DNA from: Rubrivivax sp.
GTDB lineage: Bacteria > Pseudomonadota > Gammaproteobacteria > Burkholderiales > Burkholderiaceae_C
DNA: 39,609 nucleotides
Assembly: GCA_030680415.1 (NCBI GenBank)
Contig: JAUXVE010000165.1
Coordinates: 1-39,609 of the forward strand
Reading direction: 5' to 3'
The notes below the pieces were generated by a model. That model did no database searches and was not told the DNA's origin. It saw only the letters and a program-made list of their open reading frames with translations. The stretch's first letter is position 1. The number at the start of each line of letters is the position of its first letter. The position numbers and the translations under genes are program-made. This document shows, one piece after another, positions 25,941-33,841 of the stretch.

Positions 25941-26735
25941 TCAACGCAACACATAGAACCGCCCTTCGATGAGCGCCAGCCGCACCGGCCAGGTCGCACG
26001 GCCGCCATCGGCCAGCGGACTTTGCAGCGCGGGCTCGCCCGCCGGCGTCAGGCACTCCAGCAGGCGGCCGCCGGCCACCGGCCGCAGCAGCAGGGCGTCG
26101 GCCTTGGGCATGAGCGGCCGCAGCGGCTGGCTGGCATGCTGTTGCTGCACGTGGACACGAAAACGCCCCACGTCGTCGGCCAGGTCGTGCTGGTAGGCCT
26201 GCGCCAGCTCTTCGAAGCGCAGCCGCGCTGCCATCAGCAGCGGTTCGGGGTCACCACGTGCCAGACCCAGCGCCAGGCCCTGCAGGAAGGCCGCCGCCGC
26301 GCCCAGGCAGGCCCCCGGATCGGCGACGACGGGCGCGTCGAGCCAGCGCCAGCGCGCAAAGGCGATCGGCAGCTCCACGCTGCGGCGCACGGTGGCGGGC
26401 ATCTCGGTCACTTCATCGGCCACCGGTGCCCAGGAGATCTCGGCCAGCGTGCGCGCGTTGGCCGGGTGCGCGACCTGGCCGACGCGCGGCAGCAGCAGGC
26501 GCAGCGTGGCGCCCTGCTTGCCGTCGCTAAGCAGCGGCTGCGGCGACGCGGGCTGGCCCGGCGGCGCCGGCTCGATGACGAGTTCGACATCGTTGGCGCC
26601 GGCCAGCGTGTATTCGTGGATCGGCAGCGTCACGACGCGCCGCGTGGGGCCGGTGCGCGCCAGCGGCACGCCATTGAGCACCGCCTCGGCGCTGACGCCC
26701 ACGCTTTCCAGCCGCAGCACGAGCAGACGTTCCAT
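25941..26735 (-). CDS. T6SS-associated hypothetical protein (264 aa)
   Basis: I do not recognise a named domain. The N-terminal part (about 1-60) looks like a small beta-sandwich, with RVVTLPIHEYTLAGANDVELVIEP close to the end of that unit. The middle is rich in Leu and Ala and probably helical (CLGAAAAFLQGLALGLARG). The C-terminus is beta-rich (WPVRLALIEGRFYVLR). There is no signal peptide or membrane helix. The start is the ATG at 26735, whose A is also the last base of the preceding gene's stop (TGATG), so translation is probably coupled. From its place between vgrG and tagH it may help load or fold spike components; that is inference only. Confidence 0.8.
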   Translation of the reverse strand: MERLLVLRLESVGVSAEAVLNGVPLARTGPTRRVVTLPIHEYTLAGANDVELVIEPAPPGQPASPQPLLSDGKQGATLRLLLPRVGQVAHPANARTLAEISWAPVADEVTEMPATVRRSVELPIAFARWRWLDAPVVADPGACLGAAAAFLQGLALGLARGDPEPLLMAARLRFEELAQAYQHDLADDVGRFRVHVQQQHASQPLRPLMPKADALLLRPVAGGRLLECLTPAGEPALQSPLADGGRATWPVRLALIEGRFYVLR

Positions 26736-28477
26736 CAGCCCAGCTTCCAGTCCAGCAGCACCTGGGCAGGCAGCAGGGCCTGCGTGAAGGTGCCGCGCCC
26801 GAGCAGCGGGTCGACCCATTCCAGCGCCAGGTTCACCGGCTCCAGCCGCAGCGCGGCACACCATTCCCAGCCACTGCCCCCAGAGGTGCGCGGGCGCAGG
26901 CCGACCTCGCCCACCAGGGCGCCAGAACCAGGCCCGGCGGCCTGCAGCAGCGTACCGCTGTCGCTCGCCAAGGGCACCACCTCGGCCTCGAAGGGCAGCC
27001 GGAAACGGGCCAGTGCCGGCAGCATGGTGGGCAAGAGTGCGGGCTCGGGGGCCTCGCGTCGCAGGCTCAGTTGCAGCGGCGCCTGGGCGACACAGCGCAG
27101 CGTGATGCGGCTGCGCGCACCCCGCGCGGCGAGTTCGCCTTCGAAGGTCAGATCGGCCTGGCAGGCCTGCATCTGCAGCTCGCCCACCAGCCGCATCAGG
27201 GCACGGCCCGCCAGGCCGGCCGGCCCGAGTTTCCAGCCCCAAGTGAAGGCGGCACGGCCCACCAGCAATGCCAGCACGCCTTCCAGGCGCGGCGCGCTCA
27301 GTCCTTCGGCGCCGGACCACGCCGACAGCAGCGTCTGCAGAGCCGTTGCCGTGGTGTCGTCCAGCCCCTCCTCGAAACCCTGGCGCAGGGCTGTCGCGTC
27401 CTGCGGCTGGCCATCGCACTCCACCCGGCAGCGCGTGACGCCGCGCACGGCCGCTGGCTGCGGCGCAGCGGGCGCCGGCAGTGAAATGGCACGCGCCGGC
27501 GCGGCCTGGCGCTGCAGTTCCAGCCACCACTGTGCAGCCGGCCACACCCAGACCTGGGACACCACGGCGCCGATCGCATCGCCGTCGTTGCGCAAGCCGC
27601 AGACCTGCAGCTCCAGCTTGAAGATGTCGGGCGAGGTTTCCTCGGCGATGGCGCTGCCGGGGCCGGCCGCCGGCGGCGCCTGCTGCAGCGTCGCCAGCGG
27701 CCAGTTCACGGCCCGCGTTTCGTGGCCCTGCCAGCGCCACAGCCCGTGTGTGCCGGCGTAGTCCAGCGCCGGGTGCACGGCGGCGTCGCATACCGCATGG
27801 GTGCGCGCGCGCAACTGCATTCTCGACAGCCGGGGGCTGCCCGGCGCTTGCGACAGCACGCCGACGAGTCGCGGCGCCGGATGCGCCGCGTCCACGCGCA
27901 GCGCTGCCGGCGCAGCCAGATCCACGCGCCGCCATTCACCCGCCACGACTTCGTACTGCTGCGTCACGGCGGCTTCGAGCAGGCGCAACTCCACGGCCTC
28001 GAGGTCGCAGGCATGGCGTGGCGCCGGCGCCGGCTCGGGCAGGTGCAGTGCACCGCGGCGGCCCAGGGGGCCGAAGGTATCGAGCAGCCGGGCGTCGGCG
28101 GCGGCCAGCGCGGCCGCGTCGATGCGTGCATCGGGCAGGCGCTGCAGCTCGGTGACCGAGCGTTGCACCAATCGGTGCACCGTGGCCCAGTGGCGCTCGC
28201 GCGGCGCGGCCAGCAGGCCCAGCGCCCATTCGAAACCGGGTTTGTCATGGAACGCCGGGCCCCAGACGAACCACAGGTTGACATAGCGCGCGACCGCGGC
28301 GGCGCGTTCGATGCCACGCTTTTCGGCCTGTTGCACGGCATGCTCGACGAAGGCCGGGTAGCGCTCACCCAGTCGTTCGGGCATCAAAGGCCACTGGCCC
28401 GCGAGATGTTCCCCCAACTGCTGCACGAAAGCCTGCCATGCAGCTTCCTCACGAGCCTCGTCGTCTGCAGGAAGCAT
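26735..28477 (-). CDS. T6SS-associated hypothetical protein (580 aa)
   Basis: Function unknown. The N-terminal 110 residues form a helical module (LGERYPAFVEHAVQQAEKR, then NLWFVWGPAFHDKPGFEWA) of a kind I associate with T6SS and chaperone-linked proteins; a related pattern occurs in the plus-strand protein at 32169. The rest is beta-rich and has no motif I can name. Trp-rich stretches (VWVWPAAQWWLEL, FTWGWKLGP) suggest packed sheets. There is no signal peptide. The start lies 2 bp after the vgrG stop and the stop is shared with the next gene, so vgrG and these two genes form one tightly coupled unit. A VgrG-specific adaptor or chaperone role is possible but not shown. Confidence 0.8.
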   Translation of the reverse strand: MLPADDEAREEAAWQAFVQQLGEHLAGQWPLMPERLGERYPAFVEHAVQQAEKRGIERAAAVARYVNLWFVWGPAFHDKPGFEWALGLLAAPRERHWATVHRLVQRSVTELQRLPDARIDAAALAAADARLLDTFGPLGRRGALHLPEPAPAPRHACDLEAVELRLLEAAVTQQYEVVAGEWRRVDLAAPAALRVDAAHPAPRLVGVLSQAPGSPRLSRMQLRARTHAVCDAAVHPALDYAGTHGLWRWQGHETRAVNWPLATLQQAPPAAGPGSAIAEETSPDIFKLELQVCGLRNDGDAIGAVVSQVWVWPAAQWWLELQRQAAPARAISLPAPAAPQPAAVRGVTRCRVECDGQPQDATALRQGFEEGLDDTTATALQTLLSAWSGAEGLSAPRLEGVLALLVGRAAFTWGWKLGPAGLAGRALMRLVGELQMQACQADLTFEGELAARGARSRITLRCVAQAPLQLSLRREAPEPALLPTMLPALARFRLPFEAEVVPLASDSGTLLQAAGPGSGALVGEVGLRPRTSGGSGWEWCAALRLEPVNLALEWVDPLLGRGTFTQALLPAQVLLDWKLG

Positions 28478-28479
28478 GG

Positions 28480-30537
28480 TCAGCTGTGAGTCAATGGGTC
28501 TTCCGGGGGTTCCGGGTCCTCGGGGGCTTCGGGGGCGGTGGGCGCCACCGGGCTGGCGCCGCTACCCGAGCCAGGAGAGCCGCCGGAGTTGACCTTGACC
28601 AACGGCCCGGTGATCGACACGCCGTCCGGGCCCAGCACCACCGAGCCGGCGCCGGCCTTGATCGTGAGCTGCATGCCACCCTCGATGACCACGTTCATGC
28701 CGGCCTTGATGTGCACGTTCATGCCGCCGTCGACACCGACGTTCTTGCCGGCCTTGATGTGCAGGTCGGTACCCGCCTTGATGGAATAGGACTTGCCCGC
28801 TTCCGCGGTGATGTCCTTGACGGCCTTCATGCTGTGCTGCCCCTGGGTGTCGAGCAGCACGTCCTTCGTGACCTTGAGGCTGAACTTGTCGTCGAACTTC
28901 TGCCGCACCTCCTTGAGCACGGTCAGGTGCGACACGCCCTCGATCTTCTCGCGGCGATCGCCCTTGACGGTGCGGTGCTCGTCGATGCCGATTTCGGCGC
29001 GCAAGGTTTCCTCGACGAATTCCAGCCTGTCCTTCTGCGCATGGAACAGGACGTACTCGGAGCCAGGATCGTCTTCGAAGCGCAGTTCGTTGAAGTCGTT
29101 GGTCGCACCCTGCTTGCTGCGGCTCTTGCGCGTGCTCACCGTGGCATGCGCCGGCAGCTCGTAGGGGGGCATCTGCTCGGCGTTGTAGACGCTGCCCACG
29201 ACCAGGGGCTGGTCGGGGTCGCCCTCGAGAAAGGCGACCACCACCTCCTGCCCGATGCGCGGCAGGCAGATCATGCCCCAGCCGTTGCCGGCCGAGGGCG
29301 TGGCCACGCGCAGCCAGCATGAGCTGTCGGCGTTCTTCTTGCCCCGGCGGTCCCAGTGGAACTGCACCTTGATGCGGCCGTACTCGTCGGTCTCGAAGTC
29401 GCCGGCGTCGCCGCTGCCCACCACCAGGGCCGTCTGCGGCCCGGCCACGGTGGGCTTGCGTGTCGTGCGTGCCGGCCGGAAGGGCTCGGCGTAGAGCTGC
29501 GCCACGAAACGGCACAGGAACAGTGTGTCGTCGGTGCCCACGGCTTCATAGCCGGCCTGCTGCATGTCGATCTGCGTCTGCAGCACCAGGTACTCGGCGT
29601 CCTGGTCGGTGCGCGGATGGTCGAAGAGCGTGAAACGTGCGCCCGCGACCAGTCCCGGCGTGTTGCCGCTGCCGGTGTAGCGGCCGAAGCGGCTGGAGCT
29701 CTCGTCCAGCCGGATCGCCGCGCGGGTGTCGCCCTTGTCCTTGGCGCTATACAGACCCGGATAGTCGTAGACCTCGTGCTCGGCCTCGTTATGCGAACGG
29801 CTCGATGCTGCGGTGGCGCTCTTGAGGTCGGTGCCGGGTGTCTCGAAGTTGTAGTCGCTGAGCGTGACCTTGCCGGTCTGGACCTCGTGGCGCATGTGCC
29901 AGTCGTTGATGGCCTGCACCTCGGCCACCGTGACGTCGTCCTCGAGATAGCGGATGCTCTCGAAGCCGGGCACCGCTTCGTGCGCGCCGCTGGCGTCGGC
30001 GAGTACGAGTTCGTGTTTGTCCTCGGCGTGCTTGAAGAAATAGAAGATGCCTTCTTCTTCCATCAGCCGGCTGACGAAGTTGAAGTCCGTCTCACGGTAT
30101 TGCACGCAGTAGGTGCGCGGCGCGTAGCTCCCGCCGAGCTGGTCCACGACGGTGCTCGTGTACTCGCCGAACACCGCCTTCACGATGTCGGGCGTGCTCA
30201 TGTCCTGGAAGATGCGCACGTCGGCCGACCGCGTCAACAGCCAGGTCCAGGGTCGTGCGGTGATGCGGTAGGTGAAATGGCGGCCCTGCACGCCTTCGAC
30301 GCCGAACGAGGCCACGATGCCGTGGAACCAGCGCTTGGTGCCGTCGGCGACCTCCATCGACACTGCGACATTGGTGCCGAGCAGGTCGTCGGCCAACACC
30401 GCCGGGTCGTCCGAGATGGCGATGATCTGGTATTCGAACAGGCGCGAGATCTCCTCGTGCGCCGACATCGACTTGAAGTGCAGCTTGTCGCCGACCTCCG
30501 TGACCAACTCCATCTGCAACGGCGATGCGTCTGGCAT
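28480..30537 (-). CDS. vgrG: T6SS spike protein VgrG (TssI)
   Basis: VgrG forms the trimeric spike of the T6SS tip. The product has 685 residues. The gp27-like part includes YCVQYRETDFNFVSRLMEEEGIFYFF. The gp5-like OB part includes TDEYGRIKVQFHWDR, SCWLRVATPSAGNGWGM and PRIGQEVVVAFLEGDPDQPLVVGSVYN. The C-terminal beta-helix has repeats such as IKAGTDLHIKAGKNVGV and MNVHIKAGMNVVIEGGM. It ends in a short Gly/Pro/Glu/Asp-rich tail with no enzymatic extension. The ATG at 30537 follows an AAAGAAGAA ribosome binding site. It heads the minus-strand block and is divergent from the sheath-like gene at 30762. Confidence 0.97.
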   Translation of the reverse strand: MPDASPLQMELVTEVGDKLHFKSMSAHEEISRLFEYQIIAISDDPAVLADDLLGTNVAVSMEVADGTKRWFHGIVASFGVEGVQGRHFTYRITARPWTWLLTRSADVRIFQDMSTPDIVKAVFGEYTSTVVDQLGGSYAPRTYCVQYRETDFNFVSRLMEEEGIFYFFKHAEDKHELVLADASGAHEAVPGFESIRYLEDDVTVAEVQAINDWHMRHEVQTGKVTLSDYNFETPGTDLKSATAASSRSHNEAEHEVYDYPGLYSAKDKGDTRAAIRLDESSSRFGRYTGSGNTPGLVAGARFTLFDHPRTDQDAEYLVLQTQIDMQQAGYEAVGTDDTLFLCRFVAQLYAEPFRPARTTRKPTVAGPQTALVVGSGDAGDFETDEYGRIKVQFHWDRRGKKNADSSCWLRVATPSAGNGWGMICLPRIGQEVVVAFLEGDPDQPLVVGSVYNAEQMPPYELPAHATVSTRKSRSKQGATNDFNELRFEDDPGSEYVLFHAQKDRLEFVEETLRAEIGIDEHRTVKGDRREKIEGVSHLTVLKEVRQKFDDKFSLKVTKDVLLDTQGQHSMKAVKDITAEAGKSYSIKAGTDLHIKAGKNVGVDGGMNVHIKAGMNVVIEGGMQLTIKAGAGSVVLGPDGVSITGPLVKVNSGGSPGSGSGASPVAPTAPEAPEDPEPPEDPLTHS

Positions 30538-30761
30538 AGGTTCTTCTTTCAGTTCGGGAGACCGCACGCCGCGCAAGGCCGGTTCACGGTGACGGCGGCG
30601 GTGACTATAGCGGCCGTGGTTTGCAGCGTCGCCTGCATGTTGATCGGGATTGCCACAAACCTCGACTCTGAGGCAAAGTAGCAGCGTCAGCAAGCCGAAC
30701 CGCCCCTAGTCCGGCGGCCGCCGCGACCGCTGCGGTCGCCGGCCCGCCCGAAGGAAGCCCG
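30538..30761. promoter_or_regulatory. Divergent intergenic region vgrG / sheath-like gene
   Basis: This 224-bp region separates two divergent transcription units and should hold promoters for both. On the minus strand a TATAGT box-like sequence is visible, without a clear -35 partner. A 7-bp inverted repeat (30723-30729 with 30733-30739) lies 23 bp before the plus-strand start. I saw no clear sigma-54 site. Confidence 0.4.
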
Positions 30762-32135
30762 ATGCCAGGACGCATGCAATTCAACCTCGATCTCGGCCGC
30801 GCGGCCAGCACGCGCGCGGCCGGCGGTGCGGCACAAGGGCCGCTGCGCTTGCTCGTGCTCGGTGACTTCAGCGCTCGCCCGGCTTGCGAACGCCCGCCGC
30901 TGGGCGAACGACGCACGCACCGTGTCGATCTGGACAGCATCGACACCGTAATGCAGCGCCTGGCACCGCGGCTGCAACTGGCCGCGGGTGAAATCGATTT
31001 CGGGCAGCTTGACGACTTCCACCCCGATGCCTTGTACCGCCGGCTGGAACTGTTCGCGGCGCTGCGCGAGGCGCGTGCGAAACCGCCGCAGGCCGGCGGC
31101 GACCTGCTCGGCGCCTTGCTCGGCCAGCCGACGGCGGCCCCTGCAGCCAGCGCAGCGCCGGCTGCTGCGCCCGCGGAGATGGAGGCCTTCATCCGCAGCA
31201 TCGTCGCGCCGCACATCGTGCAGGACAACTCGGCGCAGGGCCGGCCTTACGTCGCGGCTGTCGATGCGGCCATCACCGAGCAGATGCGCAAGCTGCTGCA
31301 CGACCCGACGTTCCAGGCGCTGGAATCGGCGTGGCGGGGCGTGCAGTGGCTGATCCAGAGCCTGGAGTTGGACGAGACGCTGGAGTTGCACCTGTTCGAT
31401 GTCGGCCGCGACGAACTGCTGGCCGACGTGGTGGCCGCGCAGGGGCAACTGGCGCAGACGGGTCTGCACCGCGCGTTGGTCGACCGCTGGCGCAACATGC
31501 CGGGCGCCCACGGCTGGTCGCTGCTGACGGGCCTGTACCGCTTTGGCCCGGGCGACACCGACATCGGGCTGCTGGCGGCGCTCGGCTTGCTGGCGTCGCA
31601 GGCGGGCGGCCCGTTCGTCGCCGGTGGCGACCCGGCGCTGGCCGGCGACGATGTGGCAGCGCTGGCCGGTTGGCAGGCGCTGCGGCACAGCGAAGCCGCG
31701 CCGTGGATCGGCCTGGCGGCACCGCGCGTGCTGCTGCGGCTGCCCTACGGCAAGGCCACCGACAAGGTCGAGTCCTTCGACTTCGAGGAGTTCGACGCGA
31801 CGCCGGTGCACGACGAGTTCCTCTGGGGCCACGGCTCGCTGGCGGTGGCGCTGCTCATCGGGCGGGCGTTCAGCGCGCGCGGCTGGGCGTTCGAGCCGGG
31901 TGACGAGCGTGAAATCGGCGACCTGCCGGCGTATACGTACCTGCAGGACGGCGAACGTGAACTGCAGGCGTGTGCCGAGCAGTACCTGGGCGAGCAAGGC
32001 GGCAATGCATTGCTGGCCGCCGGGCTGATGCCGGTGCTGAGCCACCGGCATGCGAATGCGGTGACGGTGATGCGGTTTCAGTCGCTGGCTGAGCCGGCGG
32101 CACCGTTGGCCGGTCTGGCGTCGGCAGCGTCCTGA
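30762..32135 (+). CDS. Compact TssB/TssC-like sheath fusion protein
   Basis: This single 457-residue protein has both sheath signatures. Residues 1-115 match TssB/VipA: LRLLVLGDFSARP, then RTHRVDLDSIDTVMQRLAPRL and FGQLDDFHPDALYRRLEL. After an Ala/Pro linker, residues about 140-440 match TssC/VipB: AAITEQMRKLLHDPTFQALESAWRG with LIQSLELDETLELHLFDV, and later RLPYGKATDKVESFDFEEF, WGHGSLAVALLIGRAFSARGW and a C-terminal domain. Separate TssB and TssC total about 660 residues, so this is a shortened, fused form. The reading frame is unbroken. It may be an alternative sheath subunit, a cap or assembly factor, or a regulator. No conventional tssB or tssC is in the window. Confidence 0.85.
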   Translation: MPGRMQFNLDLGRAASTRAAGGAAQGPLRLLVLGDFSARPACERPPLGERRTHRVDLDSIDTVMQRLAPRLQLAAGEIDFGQLDDFHPDALYRRLELFAALREARAKPPQAGGDLLGALLGQPTAAPAASAAPAAAPAEMEAFIRSIVAPHIVQDNSAQGRPYVAAVDAAITEQMRKLLHDPTFQALESAWRGVQWLIQSLELDETLELHLFDVGRDELLADVVAAQGQLAQTGLHRALVDRWRNMPGAHGWSLLTGLYRFGPGDTDIGLLAALGLLASQAGGPFVAGGDPALAGDDVAALAGWQALRHSEAAPWIGLAAPRVLLRLPYGKATDKVESFDFEEFDATPVHDEFLWGHGSLAVALLIGRAFSARGWAFEPGDEREIGDLPAYTYLQDGERELQACAEQYLGEQGGNALLAAGLMPVLSHRHANAVTVMRFQSLAEPAAPLAGLASAAS

Positions 32136-32168
32136 GTACGACGGTCCCAGCCCGTGCCCACCGTGCCG

Positions 32169-32945
32169 ATGCTGACGATCCGTCGCGAGCAACAGTTCGC
32201 GGTGCAGCGCGACAACGAGCGGCAGTTCGAACGCGACATGCTCGTCGACCTGCGCGCTTTCTATCCCGCCGATCACGAACTGCTGGGCGACGCCGGTCTG
32301 CATGCCGTGGTGCACGCCGGTGTCGTCGAAGGACTCACCCAGGGTCTGTCCACGCGCGGTGATCTGCGCAAGTTCATCCACCTGCGGATGGTGCTCGGCA
32401 GCGGCCTGTTGCGCGACCCGCTGCTGCCGTGGGCCGCCGAGATCGCGAGGGCGGGGCTTGGCACGCCCGGCGCGATCGACCGACTGCTCGCCGAGGCGAC
32501 TGACTTCGTCGCCGGCGCGCACGGCAGCAACGGCTTGGCGGCGCTGCGCGCGATGCACCGTGCGGCCGAGCTGCCGTGGTCAGCGCTGGCGCACGACGAC
32601 CAGGACGCCGACCCCGACGCCGTCACCTTGTCCTTGCTGTCGCGCTTGTGGCCGCAGAAGTTCCGGCTGCTGCCTGTCGATCGGCGCGCGCCTTGGCTGC
32701 AGGCAACAGCCCGCACCGCACGCCGCGCCGGCCTGACAAGCCGTGGCGCCCTGCGCTGCCATGCGACGATGGCCTTCCTGCTCGGCGCCGAGTTCGTCGC
32801 CGACCCAGCACTGCCCTGGGCGGCAGCTTCGCTCGCGGGGACGGCAGGGTCGACGCCCGACACCCGTGCCCAGGCGCTGCAAGGTGCCGGCCAGTCCGCG
32901 CTGGCTGCGCTGCGGCCTCTGCTCGCCGCCACGACGGACACCTGA
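32169..32945 (+). CDS. T6SS-associated helical hypothetical protein
   Basis: The product is about 258 residues, mostly helical and of unknown function. It begins MLTIRREQQFAVQRDNERQF, then LVDLRAFYPADHELLGDAGL and a stretch ending PLLPWAAEIARAG. From memory this style of N-terminus (MLTI..Q, a helix, then a PWA motif) is common in small proteins beside T6SS spike genes. The ATG at 32169 gives that typical start; a GTG at 32154 would add five residues, and neither has a strong ribosome binding site. The C-terminal half is Ala/Leu-rich. It lies between the sheath fusion and the PG-binding-like protein in one plus-strand unit. Confidence 0.75.
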   Translation: MLTIRREQQFAVQRDNERQFERDMLVDLRAFYPADHELLGDAGLHAVVHAGVVEGLTQGLSTRGDLRKFIHLRMVLGSGLLRDPLLPWAAEIARAGLGTPGAIDRLLAEATDFVAGAHGSNGLAALRAMHRAAELPWSALAHDDQDADPDAVTLSLLSRLWPQKFRLLPVDRRAPWLQATARTARRAGLTSRGALRCHATMAFLLGAEFVADPALPWAAASLAGTAGSTPDTRAQALQGAGQSALAALRPLLAATTDT

Positions 32946-32948
32946 GCC

Positions 32949-33836
32949 ATGGGGCGAACCAGCGGATCGAACCAGCTGTCGCGTGCCGCAGATGCGGCGT
33001 TTGCAGGCGAATCCAAGCCGCTGACGCCGGTGCAGCCGTGCAAGAAGGGGCAGACGCTGCTGAAGGTGTTCCTGAGCCGCATCGACACTGGCGCCGCAAT
33101 AGGCAACGAGACGGTGCTGGCGGGCCTGGCGGCGCCTGGCGCGGCGAAAACCACCGCGCCAGGCACCGGGCTCGCCGACTACGGCGCCGTCAAGCCCGGC
33201 ACCTACAGCTTCGGCGTCTCGCTGTCGCCAGGCTTGAAGGACAAGTACGAGGCCTACGCCACGCGCCAGGCCGACGTACCCAAGCAGGTGGACTTCCATG
33301 CGACGCTCAAGCTGCTGCCGCTGGCGAGCCTGCGCATCGTCGTGTTCGATGCCGCAGGCGCCAAGGTCAGTGGCGCGGCCTGGCAGTTGACCGAGCCGGT
33401 GGCGCGAGACGGCAAGACCGGTGCCGACGGGCTGATCGATGTCCAGGTGCCCTGGGACACGACGGCGGCCAAGCTCAGCCTCACGCTGCCCAAGGGCAAG
33501 CGCATTGCCAAGCCGACAGCCGTGCCTGCCGACGACGCCACCCAGCCGCCACCGTACCCGGTGACGCTCCGCCCCGAACAGTGGGATCCGCCGCCGCAGG
33601 CCGCCCCCGAGCCCGCGGCGATAACCTGGACGGCGCAAGTCAGACTGCTTCCCGACGCCGACGACGACGACGGCGCCAGAGCCCGGCTTGCCAACCTCGG
33701 CTTCCCGGCCGGCGACGCCGAGCGCACGAAGCGCAGCGTGCGAGCCTTCCACCGGCTGCACAAGCAGGTCTATGACGGCAGCGGCCTGCTGGCCGACATC
33801 CAAGCCGACCTCAAAGCCATCCACGACACTGTCTGA
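32949..33836 (+). CDS. Protein with C-terminal peptidoglycan-binding-like domain
   Basis: This 295-residue protein starts 3 bp after the preceding gene. The N-terminal half has no known motif. About residues 115-170 form a carboxypeptidase-regulatory-like beta unit (LRIVVFDAAGAKVSGAAWQL, then GKTGADGLIDVQVPW). The C-terminal 60 residues resemble a PG_binding_1 domain: ARARLANLGFPAGDAERTKR, then VRAFHRLHKQVYDGSG. There is no signal peptide, so if it reaches the periplasm it would need T6SS delivery. It sits directly before the metallopeptidase gene (5 bp gap) and could be its adaptor or a cell-wall targeting partner. That role is inference. Confidence 0.78.
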   Translation: MGRTSGSNQLSRAADAAFAGESKPLTPVQPCKKGQTLLKVFLSRIDTGAAIGNETVLAGLAAPGAAKTTAPGTGLADYGAVKPGTYSFGVSLSPGLKDKYEAYATRQADVPKQVDFHATLKLLPLASLRIVVFDAAGAKVSGAAWQLTEPVARDGKTGADGLIDVQVPWDTTAAKLSLTLPKGKRIAKPTAVPADDATQPPPYPVTLRPEQWDPPPQAAPEPAAITWTAQVRLLPDADDDDGARARLANLGFPAGDAERTKRSVRAFHRLHKQVYDGSGLLADIQADLKAIHDTV

Positions 33837-33841
33837 ACCCG

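Noticed and set aside
30762..32135. The sheath-like gene as a frameshifted or decayed tssC
   Set aside because: The frame is continuous with good codon use, and both halves keep their conserved motifs, so decay is not supported.
30605..32558. Minus-strand open frames (30605-31228 and 30687-32558) over the divergent promoter region and sheath-like gene
   Set aside because: They have Arg/Gln/His/Ser-rich composition and no motif, while the plus-strand frame shows clear TssB/TssC signatures.
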